64,000 bases of DNA from Micromonospora yangpuensis (GTDB lineage: Bacteria; Actinomycetota; Actinomycetes; Mycobacteriales; Micromonosporaceae). The position numbers and the translations under genes are program-made. Shown here one piece after another: positions 25,835 through 33,941 of this stretch. Below the pieces are notes generated by a model. The model ran no database searches. It was not told where the DNA came from and saw nothing but the letters and a program-made list of their open reading frames with translations. The stretch's first letter is position 1. Every line of letters begins with the position of its first letter. The stretch is taken from positions 5,270,001 to 5,334,000 of the forward strand of contig NZ_FMIA01000002.1 in assembly GCF_900091615.1 (NCBI RefSeq), written 5' to 3'.

Positions 25835-26932
25835 TCAGGAGTCGAGTTGGCCGATCAGTTCGTCGGCGGCGGCGTACGGGTCGAGGGAGCCGGCGGCCAC
25901 CTTCGCGGCGAGCGCGGTCAGGGCCGTACCGGCGCGAAGTGAGCCGATCCGGGCGCGCAGGGTGCCCAGCGCGATCGCCTCGACCTCGGCGGCGGCCCGC
26001 GTCTCGCGGCGGCGGCGCAGCTCGTCGTGCTGCTCCAGCCAGCCACGATGCTTGTCGATCGCAGCGGCGATGTCGTCGATCCCCTCGGCCCGGGCGGCGA
26101 TCGCCCGGACCACCTGCGGTCGCCACTGGCCCGGCCCGCGCTCACCGAGAGCGATCATGCCCTGGATGTCGCGGACGGTGGCGTCCGCGCCGTCCCGGTC
26201 GGCCTTGTTGACCACGAAGACGTCGGCGATCTCCAGGATGCCGGCCTTGACCGCCTGGATCGCGTCGCCCATGCCGGGGGCGAGCAGCACCAACGTGGTG
26301 TCGGCCAGGGACGCCACCTCCACCTCGGCCTGGCCGACGCCGACGGTCTCGACGAGTACCACGTCGTAGCCGGCGCCTTCGAGGACCCGGACCGCCTGGG
26401 GGGTGGCGGCGGAGAGTCCGCCGAGGTGGCCCCGGCTGGACATCGACCGGATGTAGACGCCGGGATCGGTGGCGTGGTCCTGCATCCGGACCCGGTCGCC
26501 GAGGATCGCCCCGCCGGTGAACGGGCTGGACGGGTCGATGGCCAGCACCCCGACCCGGTGGCCGGCGGCCCGCAGCGCCCGGACCAGCTCGTTGGTGGTG
26601 GTCGACTTGCCCACCCCGGGCGACCCGGTCAACCCCACCACCTGGGCCTGCCCCGCGTACGGCGCGAGCGCCGCCGCCACCTGCGGCAGCAGCTCGTCAC
26701 CGGACTCGACCAGGGTGATCAGCCGGGCCACCGCGCGCGGGTCACCCGTGCGGGCCCGTTCCACCAGCATCGGTACGTCCCGACTCCGGCGCACCGACAC
26801 CCGCGTGCCCGCAGCCGGCGTCGGCGGGCCCGAGGCCGGCGCCGGGGAGTTACCGGCCGGCGCCGAGCTGGCTGCGGCCGGCACTGCGGCGGCCGGCTGC
26901 GGTGCGCCGGTGCCCTCGGCGGCGCCGCTCAC
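25835..26932 (-). CDS. meaB: MeaB-type mutase chaperone GTPase
   Basis: 365 residues. The first 45 are Ala/Pro-rich. The G domain has the P-loop GSPGVGKST at 103-111, then [29 protein letters not shown] and a VVNKADRD guanine-specificity motif. The C-terminal helices carry the dimerisation segment. MeaB proteins protect adenosylcobalamin mutases and gate cofactor loading; here the likely client is the isobutyryl-CoA mutase or a methylmalonyl-CoA mutase elsewhere. The GTG start overlaps the thiolase stop (GTGA), so the two are coupled. Confidence 0.95.
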   Translation of the reverse strand: MSGAAEGTGAPQPAAAVPAAASSAPAGNSPAPASGPPTPAAGTRVSVRRSRDVPMLVERARTGDPRAVARLITLVESGDELLPQVAAALAPYAGQAQVVGLTGSPGVGKSTTTNELVRALRAAGHRVGVLAIDPSSPFTGGAILGDRVRMQDHATDPGVYIRSMSSRGHLGGLSAATPQAVRVLEGAGYDVVLVETVGVGQAEVEVASLADTTLVLLAPGMGDAIQAVKAGILEIADVFVVNKADRDGADATVRDIQGMIALGERGPGQWRPQVVRAIAARAEGIDDIAAAIDKHRGWLEQHDELRRRRETRAAAEVEAIALGTLRARIGSLRAGTALTALAAKVAAGSLDPYAAADELIGQLDS

Positions 26933-28119
26933 TCGCCGCCCGCCGGTACGTGGATGATCAGCGCGTCGCCCTGACCGCCGCCGCCGCAGAGCGCCGCCGC
27001 GCCGGTGCCGCCGCCGCGCCGCTTCAGCTCCAGGGCGAGGGTGAGCACCAGTCGGGCGCCGGACATGCCGATCGGGTGGCCCAGCGCGATCGCCCCACCG
27101 TTGACGTTCACCTGGTCCGGGCTGACCCCGAGGTCCCGGGTGGACTGGATGCCGACCGCAGCGAACGCCTCGTTGATCTCGATCAGGTCGAGGTCGGCGA
27201 CGCTCAGCCCGCCCTTGCGCAGCGCGTGGTTGATCGCGTTGGACGGCTGCGAGTGCAGGGAGTTGTCCGGGCCGGCCACGTTGCCGTGCGCGCCGACCTC
27301 GGCCAGCCAGCTCAGCCCCAGCTCCTTGGCCTTGGCCTTGCTCATCACCACCACGGCGGCGGCGCCGTCGGAGATCGGCGAGGAGCTGGCGGCGGTGATC
27401 GTGCCGTCGGCGGCGAACGCCGGGCGCAGCTTCGCCAGCGACTCGGCGGTGGTCTCCGGGCGGATCCCCTCGTCCTCGCTGATCACCAGCGGGTCGCCCT
27501 TGCGCTGCGGGATGACCACCGGGGTGATCTCGTCGGCGAAGTGGCCGTTCTTCTGCGCGGCGGCGGCCCGCTGGTGGCTGGTCGCGGCGAAGGCGTCCTG
27601 CTCGGCCCGGGTGATGGCGTGCCGGGCACCGTGCCGCTCGGTGGACTCACCCATCGAGCAGTTGTCCCACGCGTCGGTGAGCCCGTCCAGCGCCATGTGG
27701 TCCTTGACGGTCACGTCGCCGTACTTGTAGCCGGTGCGCTGACCGAGCAGCAGGTGCGGGGCGTTGGTCATCGACTCCATGCCGCCGGCCACCACGATGT
27801 CGAACTCGCCGGCCCGGACGAGCTGGTCGGCCAGGGCGATCGCGTCCAGGCCGGAGAGGCACACCTTGTTGACGGTCAACGCCGGCACGGACATCGGGAT
27901 CCCGGCCGCCACCGCCGCCTGCCGGGCCGGGATCTGACCCGCGCCGGCCTGGAGCACCTGGCCCATGATCACGTACTGCACCTGGTCGGGGGCGACCCCG
28001 GCGCGTTCCAACGCGGCCTTGATGGCCACCCCGCCGAGGTCGACGGCGGAGAGGTCCTTGAGGTTGCCCAGCAGCCGGCCCATCGGGGTCCGCGCGCCGC
28101 TGACGATCACCGAAGCCAT
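26929..28119 (-). CDS. Acetyl-CoA C-acetyltransferase (thiolase)
   Basis: 396 residues, the normal length of thiolase II. Catalytic Cys lies in [11 protein letters not shown] (about residue 89), the active-site His in [16 protein letters not shown] and the second Cys in [14 protein letters not shown]. It condenses two acetyl-CoA or cleaves acetoacetyl-CoA; related enzymes take longer 3-ketoacyl-CoAs. ATG 28119 has GGAGG eight bases upstream. It is operon-linked with MeaB and divergent from the epimerase gene, so this is an acyl-CoA interconversion cluster. Confidence 0.93.
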   Translation of the reverse strand: MASVIVSGARTPMGRLLGNLKDLSAVDLGGVAIKAALERAGVAPDQVQYVIMGQVLQAGAGQIPARQAAVAAGIPMSVPALTVNKVCLSGLDAIALADQLVRAGEFDIVVAGGMESMTNAPHLLLGQRTGYKYGDVTVKDHMALDGLTDAWDNCSMGESTERHGARHAITRAEQDAFAATSHQRAAAAQKNGHFADEITPVVIPQRKGDPLVISEDEGIRPETTAESLAKLRPAFAADGTITAASSSPISDGAAAVVVMSKAKAKELGLSWLAEVGAHGNVAGPDNSLHSQPSNAINHALRKGGLSVADLDLIEINEAFAAVGIQSTRDLGVSPDQVNVNGGAIALGHPIGMSGARLVLTLALELKRRGGGTGAAALCGGGGQGDALIIHVPAGGE

Positions 28120-28169
28120 GTCCTGCCTCCGAGGGGGGTGCCGACCGTACGCCTTAACGATTGTTCGGC

Positions 28170-28175
28170 CAGACT
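28170..28175 (+). promoter_or_regulatory. -10 box of a probable leaderless transcript (CAGACT)
   Basis: CAGACT ends six bases before the epimerase ATG and there is no ribosome site, so transcription probably starts at the ATG. Confidence 0.55.
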
Positions 28176-28181
28176 AGCGCC

Positions 28182-28649
28182 ATGGTTGAGCACACCTCCG
28201 GCGAGCCCACCGCCGAACCCGCCACCGGAATCGGACTGCTCCGCATCGACCACGTCGGCATCGCCGTGGCCGACCTGGACGCGGCGATCGACTTCTACCA
28301 GCGCACCTTCGGGATGCGCTGCGTGCACACCGAGACCAACACCGAGCAGGGCGTACGCGAGGCGATGCTGGCGGTCGGGCCGAGCGCCTCCGGCGGCTGC
28401 CTGCAACTGCTCGCCCCGGCGACCCCGGAGTCGACGATCGCGAAGTTCCTCGACCGTAACGGGCCGGGCGTGCAGCAGGTGGCGTACACGGTCGCCGACA
28501 TCGACGTGGCCTGCGCCGCCCTGCGCGAGCGGGGTCTGCGGCTGCTCTACGACACCCCCCGACGGGGCACCGCCGACTCGCGAATCAACTTCGTCCACCC
28601 GAAGGACGCCGGCGGCGTCCTCGTCGAGTTGGTCCAACCCGCCGGGTGA
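28182..28649 (+). CDS. mce: Methylmalonyl-CoA epimerase
   Basis: 155 residues from ATG 28182. It is a VOC-fold protein with two beta-alpha-beta-beta-beta modules: LLRIDHVGIAVADLDAAIDF and VQQVAYTVADIDVACAALRE. Metal ligands His (IDHVGIAV), Gln/His region in the second module and Glu near the C-terminus (GGVLVELVQ) fit the family. It interconverts the (S) and (R) forms of methylmalonyl-CoA, feeding propionyl-CoA carbon to the mutase. It is divergent from the thiolase-meaB operon. Copy B of the dispersed repeat begins directly after the stop. Confidence 0.92.
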   Translation: MVEHTSGEPTAEPATGIGLLRIDHVGIAVADLDAAIDFYQRTFGMRCVHTETNTEQGVREAMLAVGPSASGGCLQLLAPATPESTIAKFLDRNGPGVQQVAYTVADIDVACAALRERGLRLLYDTPRRGTADSRINFVHPKDAGGVLVELVQPAG

Positions 28650-28701
28650 AAGGAAGGGCCCCTTCCTATCGCATTCTGTATAGGAAGGGGCCCCTCCCAA
28701 C
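28650..28701 (+). repeat. Dispersed GGGCCC repeat, copy B
   Basis: AAGGAAGGGCCCCTTCCTAT, then a spacer CGCATTCTG, then TATAGGAAGGGGCCCCTCCC. The two arms are near-perfect inverted repeats of about 18 bp and the first arm is itself palindromic. It starts right after the epimerase stop codon. Confidence 0.85.
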
Positions 28702-28829
28702 ATCGTTTTGCCGGCTCGCCCCGACGGCGGGCAGGTAGCCGGGCAGGACCGGCCCGGGCGGCCCGGGAGCTGCCAAGATCGCCCGGTGGACCCGGTCAGA
28801 TAAACCGGACACCAAAGCTGCGACCGGTC

Positions 28830-28859
28830 TTGGAAGCACCCTGGGGCGTCTGCGAGTAT
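28830..28859 (+). promoter_or_regulatory. Possible promoter of the first DivIVA-like gene
   Basis: TTGGAA (28830-28835) and GAGTAT (28854-28859) are 18 bases apart and end six bases before ATG 28866; no ribosome site is seen, so the message may be leaderless. Confidence 0.45.
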
Positions 28860-28865
28860 GTCCCA

Positions 28866-30125
28866 ATGCCCCAGCAGCAGTCCTCCCCTCTGGCGTTCTT
28901 CGACAACGCGAACTCGCAACCGGATTTCACCGTTGGCCTGCGTGGCTACAACGTCGGGCAGGTCGATGACTTCATCGGTCGGCTGACCGCCGCGCTGACC
29001 CAGTCCGAGCAGGCCCGCGCCGAGGCCGAGCAGCGGATGAACGACGCCCAGCGTCGGCTCCGCCAGGCCGAGCAGCGGCAGAGTGCGTTGGAGCAGAAGC
29101 TCAACGACACCAACAAGCAGCTCGAGGAGAACAGCCGGCCGACCCTCTCCGGTCTCGGCACCCGGGTCGAGCAGATCCTGCGGCTCGCCGAGGAGCAGGC
29201 CAACGACCACCGCAACGAGGCCAAGCGTGAGTCGGAGGGGATCCTCTCCGCGGCCCGCCTGGAGGCTCGCGAGATCACCGACAAGGCCCGCGCCGAGGCC
29301 GCCGCGATGAAGGCCACCGCCGAGCGGGAGGCCGGCAGCGTCCGCACCTCCGCCGAGCGGGAGGCCGCCGAGGTCCGCGTCCAGGCCCGCCGGGAGGCCG
29401 ACACCCTGCGCGGCGACGCCGAGCGGGAGACCAAGCAGCTGCGTACGGTCACCGCGCACGAGGTGGCCGAGTTGAAGTCCACCGTCGAGCGTGAGGTGGC
29501 CACCCTGCGGGCCACCGCCGAGCGGGAGATCACCCAGCAGCGGGCCAAGGCCGCCCGCGAGGCCGAGGAGAAGCGCGCCGAGGCGACCAAGCTGCTCACC
29601 GACGCCCGGGACAAGCGCGACAAGGACCTGCAGGCCCTGGAGCTTCAGCTCGCCGAGCGCCGGGAGAAGGCCGAGCGGGAGGAGTCGGAACGGCACGCGG
29701 CCCAGGTCGCCCAGACGCAGAAGCTGGTCGGCGAGGCCGAGCAGCGGGCCCGCGCCGCCCAGGACCGGGCCAAGGAGATCGAGCAGCGGGCCGAGGCCCG
29801 TCGGGTCGAGTCCGAGCGCACCGCCTCGGACACCGTCGAGAAGGCCAAGGCACTCTCGGAGAAGACCCTCAACGAGGCCAAGGCCGAGGCGAAGCGGTTG
29901 CTCACCGAGGCCCGTACCGAGGCTGACCTGACCACGCAGGCGGCCCGGCGCGAGGTCGAGGACCTCACCCGGCAGAAGGACGCGGTCACCTCGCAGCTCG
30001 GTCAGATGCTCTCGGGCCTCGCCGGCATCGTCCCGGGCATGCCGCCCGCGGCCCAGGCGGCGGCCGTCGCGGAGCAGGCCAAGGCCGACCCCCAGGAGCG
30101 CGTGAGCGCGGAGAAGACCAGCTGA
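28866..30125 (+). CDS. DivIVA-domain coiled-coil protein
   Basis: 419 residues from ATG 28866. An N-terminal DivIVA segment (FTVGLRGYNVGQVDDFIGRL, about 21-40) is followed by about 330 residues of almost continuous coiled coil built from repeated AEREAxxVRxxAEREAxxLR units, and an Ala-rich tail (GLAGIVPGMPPAAQAAA). DivIVA/Wag31 proteins sense membrane curvature and organise polar growth; the length and long coil resemble Streptomyces Scy/FilP-type or DivIVA-domain scaffold proteins. The gene is paired with a second member 180 bases downstream, separated by a strong hairpin. Confidence 0.88.
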   Translation: MPQQQSSPLAFFDNANSQPDFTVGLRGYNVGQVDDFIGRLTAALTQSEQARAEAEQRMNDAQRRLRQAEQRQSALEQKLNDTNKQLEENSRPTLSGLGTRVEQILRLAEEQANDHRNEAKRESEGILSAARLEAREITDKARAEAAAMKATAEREAGSVRTSAEREAAEVRVQARREADTLRGDAERETKQLRTVTAHEVAELKSTVEREVATLRATAEREITQQRAKAAREAEEKRAEATKLLTDARDKRDKDLQALELQLAERREKAEREESERHAAQVAQTQKLVGEAEQRARAAQDRAKEIEQRAEARRVESERTASDTVEKAKALSEKTLNEAKAEAKRLLTEARTEADLTTQAARREVEDLTRQKDAVTSQLGQMLSGLAGIVPGMPPAAQAAAVAEQAKADPQERVSAEKTS

Positions 30126-30153
30126 GGCGGGCGCGCGCCGGGGGCATGCGGCA

Positions 30154-30194
30154 CGGCGTGGGGTGACACCGGTACCCGGTGTCACCCCACGCCG
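30154..30194. terminator. 19-bp perfect hairpin between the two DivIVA-like genes
   Basis: Arms 30154-30172 and 30176-30194 pair perfectly over 19 bp around a TAC loop. It lies 29 bases after the first gene, so the second gene likely has its own promoter. Confidence 0.85.
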
Positions 30195-30304
30195 CAATGC
30201 GGATAGTGTCCCAACTTTTCCGGAGCTGCCGCATCAGTGAAGTACGTCCCATCGGGGGCCTCCGTATCGCCCCAGCGAGGCCGGACGCATGTGAGGATGG
30301 GGGC

Positions 30305-32383
30305 ATGTCGCACGGCGAGGAACTGTTCGCTCTCGGCGGGGACGTGACGACGGAGCCCAGCTTCGAGTCCGCCCTGCGGGGGTACGAGAAACGACAGGTC
30401 GACCGGTACGTCGCTCGTGCCGAGCACGAGATCGCGACACTGACGACCGAGCGGGAACAGGCGTACAACCAGATCCACAAGCTAGCCGGCCAGGTCGAGG
30501 TGCTGCAGCGCGACCTCGCCCAGGTGCGCAAGCAGGTGGGCGTGGTGGATCGCGCCTCGTTCCGTCACCTCGGCCCCCGGGTGGAGCAGATCCTCAGTCT
30601 TGCCGAGGAGCAGGCCGAGGCGATCGCGGTGGCCGCGAACGAGGAGATCGAGGCCCGCCGGGCAGCCGCCGAAGGGATCATCGAGGAGGCCCGCGAGCAG
30701 GCCAACCGGGTGCTTCAGGACTTCGAGATCGCGCTGTCGGCGCGCCGGGCCGAGGAGGAACGGCACAGCCGTACGCGGCGGGCCGAGGCCGAGGCGACCA
30801 TCCGCAATGCCAAGCAGGAGGCGGCCAGCCTGCGCCGCGGCGCCCAGGAGGCGCTGGCCAGGGCCGAGCAGGAGGCCACCAAGCTGCGTGATGCCGCCCA
30901 GGAGATCCACAACCGGGCGCAGCAGGAGGCGACCCGGCTTCGGGAGGCGGCCAAGGCGGCGCTGGCAAAGGCCGAGCAGGAGGCCACCCAGCTGCGGGAC
31001 GCGGCCAAGGAGGTGCACGCCAAGGCCCAGCAGGAGGCCAAGCGCCTGATCGACTCCGCGACCGAGGCGGGCCGGGCCACCCACGCCAAGGCCCAGCAGG
31101 AGGCCAAGCGGACCGTCGACCAGGCCACCGAGGCGGGTCGGTCCACCCGGGAGAAGGCCAATCAGGAGGCCACGCGGATCACCACCCAGGCCACCGAGGC
31201 GGCCAAGCGCGACCGCGCCGAAACCGAGGCGTACGTCCAGCGGATGCGCAGCGAGACCGAGGCGTACGTCAAGCACGCCCGAGCCCAGACGCAGCAGGAG
31301 CTGGGCGCCTGGCGGGCGGGGGTGGAGAAGGAGGTCAACAGCCGACGCGAGGCTGCCGACCGGGAGCTGGCCCAGCGCCGCTCCACCGCCGAGCAGGAGT
31401 ACGCCAAGCGCCGCGACGAGCTGGACAAGCAGCACAAGACCCGGTACGACGAGCTGGAGCAGAAGCACAAGACCCGGCACGACGAGCTGGAGAAGCAGTA
31501 CCGGACCCGGCTCGACGAGATCGAACAGGGCGCCACCCAGATCCGGCAGGCCGCCGAGCAGGACGCCGGCACGATGCGCCGGCAGGCCGAGGAGCAGGCC
31601 ACGGAGCTGCTCGCCAGGGCCGAGTCCGAGTCGGCCGAGAAGCGTCGCACCGCCGACGAGCATGTCGCGGCCTCCCGACGCCAGTTCGAGGAGTACGCCG
31701 CCACCACCCAGCAGCACCTGGCCACGACCCAGCAGCACCTTGCCGCCACGCAGCAGGAAGCCGCCGCCGGTCGGCAACAGCTCGCCCAGGTGATGTTGGA
31801 GATCGCCCAGGCCCAGCAGGAGCTGGCCGATCTGCGGCAGGAGACCTGGCGTTCCCGGCAGGAGTCCGACGATCTGCAGCGCCGGGTGCGCGAGCTTCAT
31901 CAGCAGGTGGCGGGTGCGGCCGCCGGCACCGCGTCACCCGACGGCTCTCGGCCCGCAGCACCCGACGGCAGGACGGCCCAGCCGCCGTCGCCCGACGGCG
32001 CGGTGACCCAAACGCCGTCGCCCGACGGCGAAGCGGACCGGAAGCCGGTACCCAGCGGCGCGGCGGCCCAGACCCCGTCGCCCGACGGTGCGGAGGGACG
32101 GAAGCCGTCGCCTGACGGGCAGGGTGCGCGACCGCCGGTACGCAACGGTGCGCCGGCCACGGTGAGCCGGCCGGTAGCCGAGCCGGTGAGCACGGTGGAG
32201 GCCGGCAGTCCCGCCGCGCCGGTGGACGGTGAGCCGACGGTGGCCGCGGTGCCCGGTGAGGGCGGTCGGGGTGCCACCCCGACGAAGATCACCAGCACCG
32301 GGGAGAAGACCACCCGGCCGAGCAAGCCGACCACCGACGAGCGCAGTGCCAAGCCGAGCAAGGTGACCGTCGAGTCGGACTGA
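30305..32383 (+). CDS. Large DivIVA-domain coiled-coil protein with decapeptide-repeat tail
   Basis: 692 residues from ATG 30305, with GAGGATGGGGG upstream. It has a DivIVA-like start (FESALRGYEKRQVDRYVARA) and some 500 residues of coiled coil, with regular units such as KAEQEATQLRDAAKEVHAKA and QQEAKRTVDQATEAGR. The region about 375-400 has tandem KQHKTRYDELEQKHKTRHDE repeats. The last 150 residues are a disordered tail with about seven ten-residue repeats around PSPDG. The likely role is a cytoskeletal scaffold at growing poles, as for its neighbour; the tail suggests a flexible tether. No membrane segment. Confidence 0.88.
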   Translation: MSHGEELFALGGDVTTEPSFESALRGYEKRQVDRYVARAEHEIATLTTEREQAYNQIHKLAGQVEVLQRDLAQVRKQVGVVDRASFRHLGPRVEQILSLAEEQAEAIAVAANEEIEARRAAAEGIIEEAREQANRVLQDFEIALSARRAEEERHSRTRRAEAEATIRNAKQEAASLRRGAQEALARAEQEATKLRDAAQEIHNRAQQEATRLREAAKAALAKAEQEATQLRDAAKEVHAKAQQEAKRLIDSATEAGRATHAKAQQEAKRTVDQATEAGRSTREKANQEATRITTQATEAAKRDRAETEAYVQRMRSETEAYVKHARAQTQQELGAWRAGVEKEVNSRREAADRELAQRRSTAEQEYAKRRDELDKQHKTRYDELEQKHKTRHDELEKQYRTRLDEIEQGATQIRQAAEQDAGTMRRQAEEQATELLARAESESAEKRRTADEHVAASRRQFEEYAATTQQHLATTQQHLAATQQEAAAGRQQLAQVMLEIAQAQQELADLRQETWRSRQESDDLQRRVRELHQQVAGAAAGTASPDGSRPAAPDGRTAQPPSPDGAVTQTPSPDGEADRKPVPSGAAAQTPSPDGAEGRKPSPDGQGARPPVRNGAPATVSRPVAEPVSTVEAGSPAAPVDGEPTVAAVPGEGGRGATPTKITSTGEKTTRPSKPTTDERSAKPSKVTVESD
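31934..32149 (+). repeat. Tandem 30-bp coding repeat (SPDG decapeptide)
   Basis: About seven imperfect 30-bp units, each centred on CCGTCGCCCGACGGC or a variant, encode PDGRTAQPPS, PDGAVTQTPS, PDGEADRKPV, PSGAAAQTPS, PDGAEGRKPS and PDGQGARPPV. Confidence 0.85.
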
Positions 32384-32400
32384 CCGACGATCCGGCCCGC

Positions 32401-32486
32401 TCAGGCGGACCCGGCCCCGCCAGGCAGACCAGCCCCGCTCAGGCGGATCCAGCCCCGCGAAGCAGACCCAGCCCCGCTCAGGCGGA
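32401..32486. repeat. Four imperfect 20-bp tandem units
   Basis: Units alternate between CAGCCCCGCTCAGGCGGA (exact at 32430-32447 and 32469-32486) and a variant ending GCAGAC. They span the stop codon and downstream sequence of the alpha/beta hydrolase gene. Confidence 0.7.
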
Positions 32487-33287
32487 ACCGCCGGCCTGCG
32501 GACCCGGCACCGGCGTGTCGGCGAAGGCGGCCACCGTCCGGTCGGCGTACCCGCTGACGTCGCCGGTCTCCATCGGGCCGTCCCACTCCGTCGGCAGCGG
32601 CACCGACGCCTGCGGGTTGACCCGGCGGACCACCTCGTCCAGGACGGTCTCGGCGTCACCTACCCAGAGGTGCTTGGCCCCGGGGACGCCGACCACCTCG
32701 GCCTGCGGCACCGCGGCGAACCGCCGGCGGGCCTCGTCGGGGCGCAGGTAGTCGTCGAACTCGGGGACCAGCGCGGTGAGCGACTTGCCGGAGCGGGCCC
32801 AGGTGGCCAGGTCGGAGTCGGTGGAGAAGCGCAGCGGCGGCGAGAGCAGGATCGCGCCGGTCACCGCCGGGTCGCAGCCGTGCTTGAGCGCCAGGTCGGT
32901 GCCGAAGGACCAGCCCAGCAGCCAGATGTTCGGCAGCTCGGCGAACTCGGCGTACTCGATGGCGGCGGCCACGTCGTAGCGCTCGCTGTCGGCGGCGTCG
33001 AAGCTGCCCTCGCTGGTGCCGCGCAGGCTGCTGGTGCCCCGGGTGTTGAACCGGAGCACGGCCAGGTCGGCCAGGGCGGGCAGCCGCCACGCCGCCTTAC
33101 GGAACACGTGACTGTCCATCATCCCGCCGTGGGTGGGTAGCGGGTGCAGGCAGACCAGGGTGCCCACCGGCGCCCGCTCCGCCGGCCGGGCCAGCTCGCC
33201 GACCAGGCGCAGCCCGTCGGCGGTGTGCAGCTCGATGTCGGTACGGTGGCCGGGCAGGATCGACGACGCTCGGATCGGGGTGCTCAC
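32478..33287 (-). CDS. Alpha/beta hydrolase
   Basis: 269 residues from GTG 33287; a second GTG three bases upstream is equally possible and the open frame extends to 33437. The fold is that of small prolyl-oligopeptidase-like hydrolases: oxyanion region LVCLHPLPTHGGMMDSHVFR, nucleophile elbow LLGWSFGTDLAL (GWSFG), acid in ALVPEFDDYLRP and His in GAKHLWVG. It is close to the COG2945-type predicted hydrolases. Substrate unknown. No signal peptide, so cytoplasmic. A GACACT box lies six bases before GTG 33287. Confidence 0.85.
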   Translation of the reverse strand: MSTPIRASSILPGHRTDIELHTADGLRLVGELARPAERAPVGTLVCLHPLPTHGGMMDSHVFRKAAWRLPALADLAVLRFNTRGTSSLRGTSEGSFDAADSERYDVAAAIEYAEFAELPNIWLLGWSFGTDLALKHGCDPAVTGAILLSPPLRFSTDSDLATWARSGKSLTALVPEFDDYLRPDEARRRFAAVPQAEVVGVPGAKHLWVGDAETVLDEVVRRVNPQASVPLPTEWDGPMETGDVSGYADRTVAAFADTPVPGPQAGGSA

Positions 33288-33485
33288 CACCCAAGTGTCG
33301 CGCCGCCACGCCGGTTCCGCGCGATCGGGCCGAAACCGGGTGACGAAGATCCCTCCGCGCCCACCCGCCGCCGCGCCGGAAACACCCGCCGCTGAGCCGG
33401 GGAGACCCGCCGCTGAGCCGGCGACATCCGCTGCCACGCCGGGGAGACCACGTCAGCCCGGCGACACCACGCCGGGTTCGGCCGA

Positions 33486-33812
33486 TCAGCCGTACCGGGG
33501 GGCGCCACGACCACGCTGGATCCCGGGGCCACGCCGGTCCCGCGCCCGCCAGCAACCGCTGTGCCAGTGCCGACGGTCGGTCAGGTCACCCCGGCCGTCG
33601 GCGGGCCACGCCACCAGATGGGCCACCCCGGGGCGGATCTCCTGGTCACAGCCGGGACAACGGTACGTCTTGGTAGCCGACCCGCCGCTGATCCCCCGTA
33701 CCTGCCACTCGCCGTCGCGCCACTGCTGGACCGAGGCGACGCCCTGCCGGACCCGCTCGGAGTCGACCTGCACGGCGTCGTCCCGGCGGGGACGGTTACG
33801 ACGGGGGCTCAC
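33486..33812 (-). CDS. Small zinc-ribbon-like hypothetical protein
   Basis: 108 residues from GTG 33812. The start is very basic (SPRRNRPRRDD). The core has YRCPGCDQEIRPGVAHLVAW and HWHSGCWRARDRR, giving a CxxC...HxHxxC pattern likely to bind zinc. Proteins like this are widespread in actinomycetes, often labelled ATP/GTP-binding by error. Function unknown; nucleic-acid binding is plausible from the basic tails. It lies between a hydrolase and an acyl-CoA dehydrogenase on the same strand, without clear functional link. Confidence 0.8.
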   Translation of the reverse strand: MSPRRNRPRRDDAVQVDSERVRQGVASVQQWRDGEWQVRGISGGSATKTYRCPGCDQEIRPGVAHLVAWPADGRGDLTDRRHWHSGCWRARDRRGPGIQRGRGAPRYG

Positions 33813-33941
33813 ATCTGCCAGCGTACGGCCGGGTTGTCGGGGCCGTTCCACGGCCGGGCCGTCGGGGCCGGAGCCGGCCGTCGGGGCCGGAGCCGCGGCC
33901 AGGCCGTCGGGGCCGGAGCCGCGGCCGGGGTGCCGTCGCGG

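Noticed and set aside
28107..30197. Minus-strand 696-codon frame antisense to the DivIVA-like gene
   Set aside because: Leu/Gly-rich composition mirrors the AEREA coiled-coil repeats; no ribosome site or family motif.
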